Assembly (NCBI RefSeq): GCF_947242115.1
Contig: NC_074713.1
Location: 25,702,378-25,766,377, forward strand
Direction of reading: 5' to 3'
DNA: 64,000 bases
DNA from: Biomphalaria glabrata
Taxonomy: Eukaryota > Mollusca > Gastropoda > Planorbidae
The notes below the pieces were generated by a model, which was given only the letters and a program-made list of their open reading frames with translations, was not told the origin of the DNA and did not search any database. Each line of letters opens with the position of its first letter. The first letter of the stretch is position 1. The position numbers and the translations under genes were made by a program. Below, piece by piece: positions 46,001 to 56,550 of the stretch.

Positions 46001-47321
46001 GACTAACAACAGAATACGTAAAATAACAGTTCATGCCATTAAGAAACATCTCAGTGAAAATCATCTGGATGATTCAGATACAGCTTCTTCCATCACTTAT
46101 GAAGATCTTTTTGCTTCATCTGAGGTATTGTTCTTTTTTTTTTTTTTTTTTTTTTGCTAAGCCATATTTTTTCACCACATTTTGTATGTGCCAAGATAAA
46201 TTGTATTCTGGGGATTTCCTAATGATGATATTTTTTACATACATCTCAAGGGTTTATAGTTAAGTACTCCTACTAGTCTGCTAGCCTATTTTCCACCGTT
46301 CACAAAGCTCCAAAATGTAGTAGCTGTGCTCCTTATTTAAGCTACTCTTTTAAATCTTTACATTCTAGTTTCAAGTCTTCAGAAGTTCTATAATTTCTCA
46401 ATGCAGCATAATAATTTTAATAACTATATAGTAATTATGTTGTTAGGAACTCCAGGGATTAGCATTTGTAACTATTTAAGTATGTTATGTAGAAATAAAT
46501 TCTTTCTTTAGAAGTATCTAGACTTTTGTTAGAGCTATGATGCTGAAATTTCTTTTGCTAAATTTTTTTCCCCATCAACACCTTTTTTAAAAAAAACAGA
46601 TTCTTTGAGTTATAGCTCACAATACAACTTTAACTCAACTGAGAATTCTGAAACTACCAAAAATTATTTTTTTCAGTCATCACGCTACAGAAAACAGCGC
46701 TCCTCATCTTTATCCTCATCATCTTCCTCTTCTTCATCATCATCCTCCTCCTCCTCACATTCCTCAAGCTCTAGCTGCAGCAGCAGTTCAAAAACTAACT
46801 CAGACAGTTCTGACAATGACGAAACAGTTAGGCCAAAGGGCAAGAAGGACAAGAAGAATGTGAAAACAAAAGTGAAAGCAAAAATTGAGAAGACACTTAC
46901 GCAAGACTTGGGCAGCCAACAAGAAGAGACCAAAAGTAAGAAAGGCACTAAGTCTAAAGATGAAAAAAAGAAGAAAGACAAATCTAAGAGTTCTGAGAAA
47001 GAGGAAGGAGACAGAAAGAAATCTAAAAAAAATAAAAGTGATAGTACTGAGGCAGATAATCAAGAGAGGAAAAGTAACAAGAACAAAGGATCAAAAGACC
47101 TTGATAGTGCTAAAGAAACAAAAAAGAAAGAAAAGAAAAAAGAGAAAGATATAGAAGATAAGAAGAAAATCAAAGAAGATAAAAAGGATGACAGCAAAGG
47201 AGACAAGAAAAAGAAGAAAGAAGGGCAGAAAAAGACCAAGGGGTCTGACGATGAAGAACATAATGAAACTGAGGATAGTTTTGGTGAAGAATTAAATGAG
47301 GTACCTGTGTTTTATAAATAG
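43064..47321 (+). CDS. LRRC73: LRRC73-like leucine-rich repeat protein with Ser/Lys-rich tail
   Basis: Five exons with consistent phases: 43064-43335, 44004-44164, 44316-44539, 45948-46124 and 46677-47321, giving 492 residues. ATG 43064 is the first in-frame Met aligning with the human start region. Residues 1-278 match human LRRC73 (316 aa) along its length: LTNEEVVLVCRALKANQMRL, SLDLGDCQLSD, ITELTLSDNPRISALGW, LFLDYNPLGDYSA, LLDMEGCGLTE and VQNHLGSLSRIKLTNNRI. The function of LRRC73 is poorly known; LRRs usually bind proteins. Exon 5 is different: about 30 Ser in a row broken by few residues, then some 150 residues of Lys/Glu/Asp (KKEKKKEKDIEDKKK). Human LRRC73 lacks this tail. The acceptor at 46676 (T-rich then CAG) joins in phase. 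A GAG|GTACCT donor near 47300 could instead splice to GCACTGCAG at 47935. Confidence 0.88.
43505..43675 (-). mobile_element. tRNA-derived SINE, family 1, in LRRC73 intron 1
   Basis: Minus strand GGTGGCTGCCTGGTCGTACG, CATCGTCCTGCGGGAGGTTT, CAACTCTGAAGGAACATCC. Diverged B box. Confidence 0.78.
43690..43835 (+). repeat. Intron-1 copy of a segment duplicated in intron 4
   Basis: TATGTTATGTAGAAATAATTC, TTAGAAGTATCTAGACTTTT, AGAGCTATGATGCTGAAATT and AACAGATTCTTTTAGTTATG also occur at 46465-46612 in the same order and orientation. Confidence 0.85.
44775..44920 (+). mobile_element. tRNA-derived SINE, family 1, old copy in LRRC73 intron 3
   Basis: GAGGATGACTGCCTGGTCAT, GGAGCTTTGGACCAAGAAG, CTTCATTTCTGAAGGACACC. 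Strongly diverged from consensus. Confidence 0.65.
45078..45795. mobile_element. hAT-like non-autonomous element with perfect 8-bp TSD in LRRC73 intron 3
   Basis: Ends CAGGGCCGGTCTTAGG and CTAACAG..GGACCGGCCCTG-type sequence, inverted. The 8-bp duplication CCTTTGAG is perfect on both sides (45070-45077 and 45796-45803), diagnostic of hAT. Internally a segment of about 205 bp (starting TTTCACCTTAATCGGAAGTT) is duplicated in tandem at about 45349 and 45560. The copy at 12762 is in reverse orientation. Confidence 0.92.
46465..46612 (+). repeat. Intron-4 copy of the segment in intron 1
   Basis: Partner of 43690-43835. It ends some 60 bases before the exon-5 acceptor and includes a decoy acceptor AAACAG at about 46598 that is out of phase with exon 4. 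Confidence 0.85.
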
Positions 47322-49981
47322 AAAATTGAGATGTACATTATATACAAACAGTTACATCATGTATAAAAAATATAAACAAATAACTTTTATAATATAACCT
47401 TATAGTATAACAGTATAGGATAGTTTTGAGAAGATAGTATTTATCAATGTATTTTTACAAATTCATTGTTGATAAATGTCTAATGACACAATGCCTGCTA
47501 CTTCAACAACCAAGAACACCACACTATTTTTTTTTGTGGCACATACTACAGAAGAGCCTACATGTCACTGCTACATGTCAAATGTAAATATTATTTTTTT
47601 AAGACTATCATGTTACATAGATATTTGTGACTTTTATACTCCATTTGAATTTGTTAACATTGTCTCCAAACTATGAATTAATTTATCGCAAAGTTTTTAT
47701 AGGCTTCATATAATGTTGTGACAATAGTATTTGCACTGAAATGTATATAAATCAAAAGAGATAATAATAGGTTGTTTCATTTTTAGAATGAAACACCAGA
47801 TTGCTGATCTAGCTATAAATGAATAATTAGTATAATAAATTAGAACATGGAATGGTTTATTTGGTGAACAGAATAGGGAGATATTGATAAGCTTTGTATT
47901 TTAAAAAGCATATAATCATTTTGTTCACTTTTAGGCACTGCAGACTACAATTTCTAAAGATCTTTGGCTTGTAGCACAAAGGAATTTTTTTTTTAGTTGG
48001 CAACATTGATGTTTCAATGTAGCAGCCAGTAGCTTTATTAGTGTGTCTGGTCTCTACTCATTGATAGTCGATGTTTATATTTTTCAACATAATATTTGTG
48101 TTAATTAGTGTATTATAAAATGAATATCTTGTCTCAATTATGTTCTGTTCTTATTGACTTAAAGAAGAAATGTAAAACACTTAAAAAGTGGATGTGAACC
48201 CCTTCAGGTGGTTTTTATGCAAGTCAACTTTGATGACTGGTAAGAATTTTAGTCCCTTTTTCAAAAAAATAAAGTTCCCTTTTTAGACCATATGATCTGT
48301 AGGGCAGAAGATCTGTTCCTGTGGTCCACAGTTAATGAGGGTGTCATGTGGCCTTACAATGACCAATCACCTTTACGTTTCCCCAATTAATATCAGGTAC
48401 CCATTAGAGCTGGGTGGACTCAGAGACACCTTAAAGATCTCAAAATTAAAAATCCCAGTCTTAACCAGGATTTGAACCTGGGACCCCTCAGTTCAGAAGC
48501 CAAGTGCTTTACCACTCCGCCAAAAGCTCCTCTTTTAGTACCTTATAATAATAATAATATAGTCTGCAATTATACTAAAACTAAAACTTGAGTCCTTCAC
48601 ACTGAACCCTTGATTGGAGTTTCTTTGGGTGACAATGTAAAGACAGTGTTCCCTTTACTCTCTCTTACTAGACTATAGTTTTTTATTGTTTCTATGCCAT
48701 GCTCTAACAGCACTTTGTATACTTGGTATATCAGTGATAAGTGATGTATGACATACTTAAATATACATCTGAGTGCCAAACTTTACATTTTTAGCTCAAT
48801 AAATTATTTACTTTGTAATTTTGTTCTTAGTCTTTTAAATGTTACAATTTAACTTTATGAATGTCAATATGAACCATGTTCTGATTGGATGTGTTTCAAG
48901 GTATTAACATTACACATTAAAGCATTTTTAGTTTATCTTGGCCAAATTAAAAACAGTGTTGGAAACACCATCACTACTTTCGTAATACATATATAATGCA
49001 GTCTTTTTAAAGTTAATAAATATTGTTTAGGAATATATATATATATATATTATAAAAGCTTGTATTTTGTTTTTAAACTCACATTCACATAAAATATTTT
49101 TTTTAAATATTACATGATTTGAAAACCTTACAACGTGGAATGTTTAGCAATAAAATATGTACAGTTGAAATTATTCCTTGATGTATAAACAATATTTATC
49201 TTTAACTTAGAGATTTTTGAAAACATGGGTCAAGGGTGTCTCTGTAGAGTTACTATGCTCTGTGCAAAAACTAATTATTCATTAGGAGACCAGTTTTCAA
49301 ATGTGTATAAACTTTTGATATTAAGAAAAACCAAAAAGCATATTCATAGTATATCAACAAGTAATCTACCAAAACTGGAAATGCAAATGTTTTCAATATT
49401 ACTTTATTTCAGTCAAAATTCAGTTACACAAAAGACAAAGTGACCATCTTCAATGTCAAGCACACATTTGATAACAAATTTGTTGGTATTAATAATAATA
49501 TTTTTTATTTAATAAAATTTCTAATAAATCTTTTTTTTTCCCATTTCTCTAGATATATTGAAAACTATAGACTATTACATTTACATATTACAGCTACTAA
49601 TTTTTATACATAAAACTATTACATTAATTTGCAAATAATACTGAATAGTTTACAACCTGTACAATATATATATATATGAATAGACATGTTTGATGATGTG
49701 TTTTTGTCTAGCTATTTTTAATCATATAGACTTTAAGCATATCGGCTACAAATTTTGATACTTTGTTAACTGTAAATCAAAGACACAATGTTTTTTCCTA
49801 AATTTTGTGACTCACTGGAAAGTCATTAATGAATCTGTTTATATTAGTATGCTGACCTTCAATCATCTTCATAATCTTTGATAATTTGGCCAAACCCTGT
49901 CACTGACACACATCATTCTTACTGAATTCACTAAAACAAAATGCCCATATTCATCCAATTCAAATTAAGAATAAATAACAT
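47322..49981. other. Intergenic between LRRC73 and WARS1 (converging genes)
   Basis: Both flanking genes end here. Holds a family-2 SINE at 48250-48535 and several AATAAA signals, with an AT run at 49030-49052. A possible alternative LRRC73 last exon lies at 47935-48008. No other gene seen. Confidence 0.5.
48250..48535 (-). mobile_element. tRNA-derived SINE, family 2, near full length
   Basis: Minus strand: GAGGAGCTTTTGGCGGAGTG, GTAAAGCACTTGGCTTCTGA, B box GGTTCAAATCC, then AAGACTGGGATTTTTAATTT, CACCCAGCTCTAATGGGTAC, and a longer 3' part ending near AAAGGGAACTTTATTTTTTT. Confidence 0.85.
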
Positions 49982-52900
49982 TTAATAATCAAATTTTAGT
50001 TTGCGAGGTGTCATGAATTCCCTAGCTAACTCATCTGTGATAGTCTTCCTCTTGTCTTGTATCCCTGCCACTATTTGCTGCAAGACAGTGATGAGCTCCT
50101 TCTTAAGATGACCAGTCAGTAGTTCACCACTGGTGTAATCCTAACAGGACAACAAAAGAGATGATGTTCATTAACTATGAATACATGTCTAATTAAAAGG
50201 CTATTCCTTTAAAAAGTTTGGGACAAATCTATATATATTTCTTGTAGGCTTGTCTACATTATGATTGTTATAGAGTGTGTTTGTGTTTCTATGGTGACGG
50301 TGGGAAGAGTTTAGCGACTGATTGTGAATGATACAACATAGGTGGCATTGTCATTATCTGATCTAAGGGGAGACTAATTCCAGAACCTGAGACTGAAAGG
50401 TCGTGCTATTGTAGTGAATTAGATTTTGTTAAGAAATATTATTACTTAAGTCTAGTACATTTTTTTAATGTTATATCAACTTTGTTTTTTGGCTATATTA
50501 TAAAGTTCTATTTAGTACTGTTCACAAGGAAGTTATTCAAGCTATTTAAGTTTTATTAGTTAAGATAGATTGCACCTACGACATTTAAGTTGTCTACCAG
50601 CAGTTTGGTGCTACAAGTCAACAACCAGTAACAACAATGATACTATTGTGTAGGTATACAAGTCAACAACCAGTAACAACAATGATACTATTGTGTAGGT
50701 ATACAAGTCAACAACCAGTAACAACAATGATACTATTGTGTAGGTATACAAGTCAACAACCAGTAACAACAATGATACTATTGTGTAAGTATACAAGTCA
50801 ACAACCAGTAACAACAATGATACTATTGTGTAAGTCTACCTGTCTTATTTTCTCCAGCTTTTCTCCATCCTCAAGGAAAAACTTTAAATACTGATAGGAA
50901 ACATCAACATCACAGTTGCCTCCCTTCTCTCTATGCTCTTCCACAGTTGCCTGGCCTCCAGAGAAAGCATATTTATTCACCTAAAAAAAATCACAAGCTG
51001 TATTCAAAACACGTACTTCCTAAGGTCATAATAGCTTGATAATTAAGACATACAAATTTCAAAGTTTGTTAATTAACACTAAAACACTATGGCTATATCA
51101 CATAGTTCTCAGGGCTTGCAAAACCTTCCTTCAGGGAACAGTATCAGGAAAAAGAAGAGGCATACAAAGAAAGCGATGGGAAGACATAAAAGAATGGACA
51201 GGCCTATCATTGAAAAAGATTCTATCAAAACAAAAGACAGAATACAGAAAGATGGTCAACAGATCTTGTGAGGTGCCCCAATACCCAACACACTAAGGGA
51301 TGGGTGAAGGTGAAATAAAGGCTTTCATACAATAATATTATTACATTTTGAAACATAATTACATAACCTAAAGCAACTTATTCCATCAACGGAAATGAAG
51401 AGCTCATTAAATGCTGTGGGGAAGTTTTGTATACACACAGATTTAATGAAAACGATCTTTTAGCTTTCTCAACATAAAAAAATTAACTTTCCAATAATTT
51501 TTCTGAGCTTACTTTGTTTTTAATTTGATTGGGAGTATCAGTCAGCAAGATGCAGGAGTTGGGATCGCTGGCGGACATTTTTGATGTAGCTCCTTGTAAG
51601 GCTGGGAAGAATACAGAGTGCAATAAAGCTGGCTTTGGGAGATTTATTCTAGGGGCTACATCTCTTGTCATTCGAAAGTAGGGATCCTGTGAAGGTGAAA
51701 AATATCAATATAACACTTAACTTTACAGTTTTAATAGGAACAAAAAAAACATTAAAAAAATACTTTAAAAAATCTATGATCCTATCATTTATCTGGACCA
51801 GTTGGGAAAATGGAAAGGGGGGGGGGGGTAAAGAAAGGGTTATCTGGATGAATTTTACCATAATTGGTTTTTAACAGCATTAAAAAAAAAAGAGGAGGAA
51901 ACAACCTGAATTCAAACTCTTGATCACACCTCTTCGGGGCCAATGAGCTTACCACTCTACTAGTGAGGTACGTGACTACAGAAGATAGTATAGTTATATA
52001 TTGTTTGTTACAATTTAGAGCAGCGACCTATCAAGGGGACTAATTCAGCTTATTCACTTCAGTCAAGTACAATTTCTTTCGCTCGTTCAAGATACCAAAA
52101 CAAAATAATTAATTACCAATAGTTAATCAACTAATTGTTTAATTTTTTAAATTGATTCTTGTGTTGTCAGGTAAAAGAAAAAATTGTGCAAAATTTCAGC
52201 TTGATCCGAGATTGGGTGTCGGAGAAATAAACTTTTTACCAGACCAATGAGTTGATTTAAGCTTTGTAAAAATAAAATAAAAAATAATATAATAAAGAAT
52301 AAACTATTAGTGGTCCTTAACTTTTATGCTGCTATTTCAAAGAAAAAAAAGTGAATATTAATCATGGATTATGAATATACACATTTCTTCTAAATTTGTC
52401 ATAAAAATGATAACAAAATGAAAAAAAAAATTACCTGGTCAATAGCACAAGGAATAAGACAAGGTATATTCCTTCTGCCTTTAAAAATGTGTGGAAATGC
52501 AGTGCTAAAACTTGGTGCAGCTTGAATGGCAGGAAATGATATTTTACCTATACAATCACTTTCCCCAAAACCAAAAATACCTTTCACTTGATTGAATGTT
52601 ACATGTTTTTGAATCTGGACAATTAATTTGTAGAAATCTGGACACTGCCTAAAATATAAAATCAAAGAGAATTAGTAGTTTAGGCCTATTGTATAAATAA
52701 AAGAAATTGTGAATGACAGGGAAGCCACTTTTGTCTTACTAATGGGAGTCATGGGTGTAAAAATAACCATGAAACAAAAGCTGTATTAAAAAAAACTAAT
52801 TAAGAGCATTGAACTGGTTCTATTTAAATTGATTAATCCTTACAAATAAGACAAATTTCTTAACAGTGCTGATAGTTGTTTTTTTTTACATATAATAGAT

Positions 52901-54660
52901 TTAAAGAAAATATTGTATTATTACATTTTGCATACCCTATATAATTAAAATCGCAGAAGATAAAGGTCTTATCAATATCAAAACCTAGTGATATAATGTC
53001 TTTCACATTCTCCAGAGCCACTCTCTGGACCTCATCAATAGAGATATCTTTCCACAAATACTTCTCATCATCAGTCATCTGAATGACCAATGGTACATCA
53101 AATGTTTCCTGCAGCCATCTAAAAAGAGAGTGTGTCATTTAATTTATATGTAGAAATGTTGTTTATTTCATATTAAGTTCATAAGGTTTATGTATTATTA
53201 ATTTTTAGTAAAATCCTAATTTAAAAAATATTGAACTTTAAACAAAGACTAACAAGCTGAATAAATGGGTTGTAGATTCCTCCACTGCAGAAAACAAACC
53301 ATAATTCAACTTAGAAAAAAACATAACAAAAATTGATGGAAATTAAAAATTTAACCTCACTTAGTGAAAATAAATGGGATAAGATGCCCCATGTGCATTG
53401 ATTCTGATGATGGTCCCCTGCCAGTGTACAGGTAAAAAGGTTTCTTCTGTTCATACAAGTCTAAAATTTTATGCATCTCTCTGAAATGTTCAAAAGACAC
53501 ATAATATAATTGAAAATCCCATATAACTAAAAATACATTAAATTATAAAATACCTAACTAAAATAGCAACAATGTAGTTATTTTTAATGCAGATTTAAAT
53601 GTTGATAAAATCAATTTCAATCAATTGCTTTAAATCATCTCAAACTTGTCATAAATTATTTTCATTCAATGTATTTCTTCTACCCATTATGAAATTTACT
53701 AGTATTACTATTATCAAAAAGGCATTGCTTTCTGTGTAAGAAATGTAGCTAGAACCAGATGTGATTTATACATGCTGCTGCACTGACCCAAATAAAACAC
53801 TGACCCGCATGGATCACTCTTATGGACCGTTTCTGCATGTTTCTGATGTAACCATGAGTAAAGGTGGGTCAATTATTTTGTTGTGTACGCTGAAGAGATT
53901 CTAACGAAATCCCAAAGTTCAAATAAATAGGAGTGTGAAAGTTGAAGAGAGGAGAGAATAAATAAGAGATGTGACAGCAAGATGTGAATTTTTTTTTCTA
54001 TTTTGTTTAAATTGTTCAATATATTATTATTTCATTTGTATTTCTACATACATATACACTGAAGCTGAAAGCTGTGTATATTACTAAATAAACGTTATTT
54101 TCAGTTTTGATTTTAAAAAAAGTTTGTTCAAGTTTTCAGAATTGAATACATCTACACTTGTTCAGTTTTACTAACTGGAAGAGAGCTCTTACTAAGCAAC
54201 AACTGAATACTTCAACAATCACTGAAAGTTCTCTTACCATCAGCTGCACATTCTTGAGTGCTAATTTCATTTGTATCTCAAAGGTATATATTGTAGTCTT
54301 AAAAAAAGTTTTCCAGATGTCTCTTTCTGTATATCACTAGAATTAGTCTTTAGATTGCTTCTTAGGATCACCTCACATACATTTTCCCCCCTCCTAATAG
54401 TTAATATTCTAAATTCTATTATAAAATATTCAAATATCAAGCATAGTAAAATATCCCAGCCCCAAAACCTACAAATACTATGTGACTAATAAAATCACTA
54501 ACCTATGTGAGAAAAAAATGCCACGTTTTAGGAAGTGGTGAGCTTGTTTTCCTGTCACTTTTTCAATTCTATCAATCAATTCAGAATCAATCGCGCTGCT
54601 GCCAAATCTATCTGAAGAAAAGTATGCTATTCTTGAAATGAATGTTAAGCACAAGTTTAC

Positions 54661-54732
<72 letters not shown>

Positions 54733-54934
54733 CTTCAAACAAATAGTGCTATAAAATTTACACCACCAAAAAATCCTTAAAATTGCTTTTGAACATACCT
54801 ATCAATTTGGCATAGTCTACCCCAGTGGCAGAAGCAGATTGTACATTCCATGGATCAACAAAGTCTTCTTTGTTTTCATTTTCCTCATGATTTAAAGCCA
54901 CAGAGGCAAGCATTTCACTGTTTTCATCTGCCAT
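49982..54934 (-). CDS. WARS1: Cytoplasmic tryptophanyl-tRNA synthetase
   Basis: Eight exons, all with GT/AG ends and matching phases: 54934-54799, 54611-54503, 53480-53361, 53118-52936, 52648-52435, 51686-51513, 50980-50840 and 50140-49982, giving 411 residues. It charges tRNA(Trp) with tryptophan in the cytosol (class Ic, Rossmann fold). Seen: FVDPWNVQ near residue 32, [20 protein letters not shown] with the HIGH-type HMGH at 111-114, [60 protein letters not shown] at 290-294, GGNCDVDVS and [10 protein letters not shown] at the end. All agree closely with human WARS1 (471 aa). The start lacks the N-terminal WHEP domain, so this is like the human mini form. An acceptor ten bases upstream of the ATG means at least one 5' exon is unseen. 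Confidence 0.95.
50612..50836. repeat. 45-bp minisatellite, five copies, in the last WARS1 intron
   Basis: Unit TACAAGTCAACAACCAGTAA, CAACAATGATACTATTGTGT, AGGTA; starts at 50612, 50657, 50702, 50747 and 50792. The array ends three bases short of exon 7, so the native donor GTAGACTTAC overlaps a degenerate version of the unit's GTATACCTAC. Repeated 15-residue frames on both strands are artefacts. Confidence 0.95.
51050..51320 (+). mobile_element. LINE 3' end in WARS1 intron, antisense to the gene
   Basis: Frame reads [49 protein letters not shown] and a stop: the standard C-terminus of RTE-like LINEs (KRWEDNIKEWTGL..). Strongly 5' truncated. Confidence 0.8.
51895..51975 (-). mobile_element. 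tRNA-like SINE head remnant in WARS1 intron
   Basis: Minus strand shows CTAGTAGAGTGGTAAGCTC (A-box like) and GATCAAGAGTTTGAATTC (B-box like) at tRNA spacing. The remainder is not recognisable. Confidence 0.5.
54668..54730. repeat. (TA)n microsatellite in WARS1 intron 1
   Basis: Uninterrupted TA dinucleotides for about 62 bases. Confidence 0.97.
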
Positions 54935-55099
54935 ATTTCTGTAATAAAAAAAAAAGCTGTCCACCAACAAATTTTCCTAAAAGCATACATCCTATTTAGT
55001 TGAAGACATTCACTATATCTGTATCTCAACTAGATCTAGAGGATATAAAGTCAGAATTTTACTAGGACTTTCATTAGCGTTAATATGTTATTAGTACTT

Positions 55100-56550
55100 C
55101 ATTCACTCTAACATAGGTGTGGAATTGTATGCAGAACATTTTCTTCAAATTGTACTTTGTGAGATGAATACCTCTCACTGAGTCAACTGTGCAAAAAAAT
55201 CTTTCCGTCCTGCAAATGATTTCAAATTACAGTACTTGTTGACATCTATAACCCTTTTCTTAAGTACTGTATGCATGACAATATATCATCAAATCAATTG
55301 TAATGTCTTTTAATGTATTTTAAAAAATACATCCCTCAAAGTAAGCCATTCATTTTTTCTAATATTCAATGCACATTTTACATTTAGATTGTTTATCACA
55401 CATGCCTTACGTTTGTCTTTAACTCTTTGTAGCTTTCTTAACAGTTTTTTTTCTTAAGTTCTTTCACTTTCAATCAAAGAAAACTTTCACTTTACCCTTT
55501 TGCAGACTTTGCTTTGTTGAATGAAAAGTACTGCAAACCACTAGACCTTTCTACTCTTCTATGGCTGAAAAGCTGGCATCAGTGAATTAACTAAAAAAAT
55601 TCTTGATTCACATTGGTGGCTGATCTATGCTCAGAAAGTATGGCTTCAGTGCAAAAAATAGCTGGAGCATACTGTCAATTTCCAGAAATAAGCAAAGTAA
55701 ACTAGTTTTGCTGTGGTTTAGTAACTGCTGATAAGTAATAAGAAATAAATGACAGAAATCTTTCAGTATAAATTTATAAAAAAATAGTATGCGCAAAGTA
55801 TAAATAGAAAAATAGTTAACACTTTTTGCACAATAGTTTCAGCATCTACAGGCAGCAAATCTGTACTATGTTGCATACAGTTGTAAAGAAAATGTGATAT
55901 TGTTAACTTAAGCTGAGTTTTCAACAGTGAAAACAAATTCTTGCTTTGTTTTCTGCGGATGTCTCCAAAGTTCACAGTGGCTTGGCATTATCTCCTACGA
56001 ACGCAACACACTTGGATGACAAACTGTATTTCTCAATAGTTTCTAAAAGTACAATACTACTACTGGAAATAGTTTCTCTGCACCATGGCTACTTGCAACT
56101 GTAAAGACTCCAAAAAGAGCTATTGCTACTTAACTCCTGTAGTAATCTTGCAACAGTGTGAGAAACAATGACATTGTTTACAATTGCCTGTTTTTATTCT
56201 GGCTCATGCAATGTTATTAGCAGTTTCCAAATCTTCAATCATCTTCCATATTAGACAAGCATGTAGTACAGTCTCTCAGCTTATAAGATTGATGATGTGT
56301 GACAGTGTGATAAGTTAATGTTGCTTCGGCAGTACAAGCCTTCATGGATTTCAAAGAGTGTTTCGGTTGAAAAAAAGTTGTAACGTTTGCAGAAGAAGCA
56401 CATTTTTTGTTAGAATATGATGCTTATCGCTAGCAACATGATGTTCTAAAACAGCGCTAACTTTATTAGCATTGGAAATGTACGAATCACAAACAACACA
56501 CTTAGCTTCATTTTTCATATATATCACCAAACCATTGATACATAGTTTTC
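55100..56550 (-). mobile_element. Decayed BED-finger hAT/SCAND3-like transposase region
   Basis: Minus-strand translation of about 56520-56390 gives NEAKCVVCDSYISNANKVSA followed by VLEHHVASDKHHIL, a C-x2-C...H-x-H pattern as in BED fingers, then a MKACTAEATLTYHTV-like block where such transposases have KASYxVAxxIAK. Further downstream, frames at 55975-55763 and 55796-55608 stay open but change phase repeatedly. Several stops and shifts make it inactive. Inverted ends were not located. It lies just upstream of the first WARS1 coding exon. Confidence 0.45.

Noticed and set aside
46685-47063. Long minus-strand frames rich in Phe, Leu and Glu
   Set aside because: They are antisense shadows of the Ser/Lys-rich LRRC73 exon 5.
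50611-50894. Proteins with perfect 15-residue repeats on both strands
   Set aside because: Both frames are produced by the 45-bp minisatellite, whose unit length is divisible by three; they overlap a WARS1 intron and exon 7.
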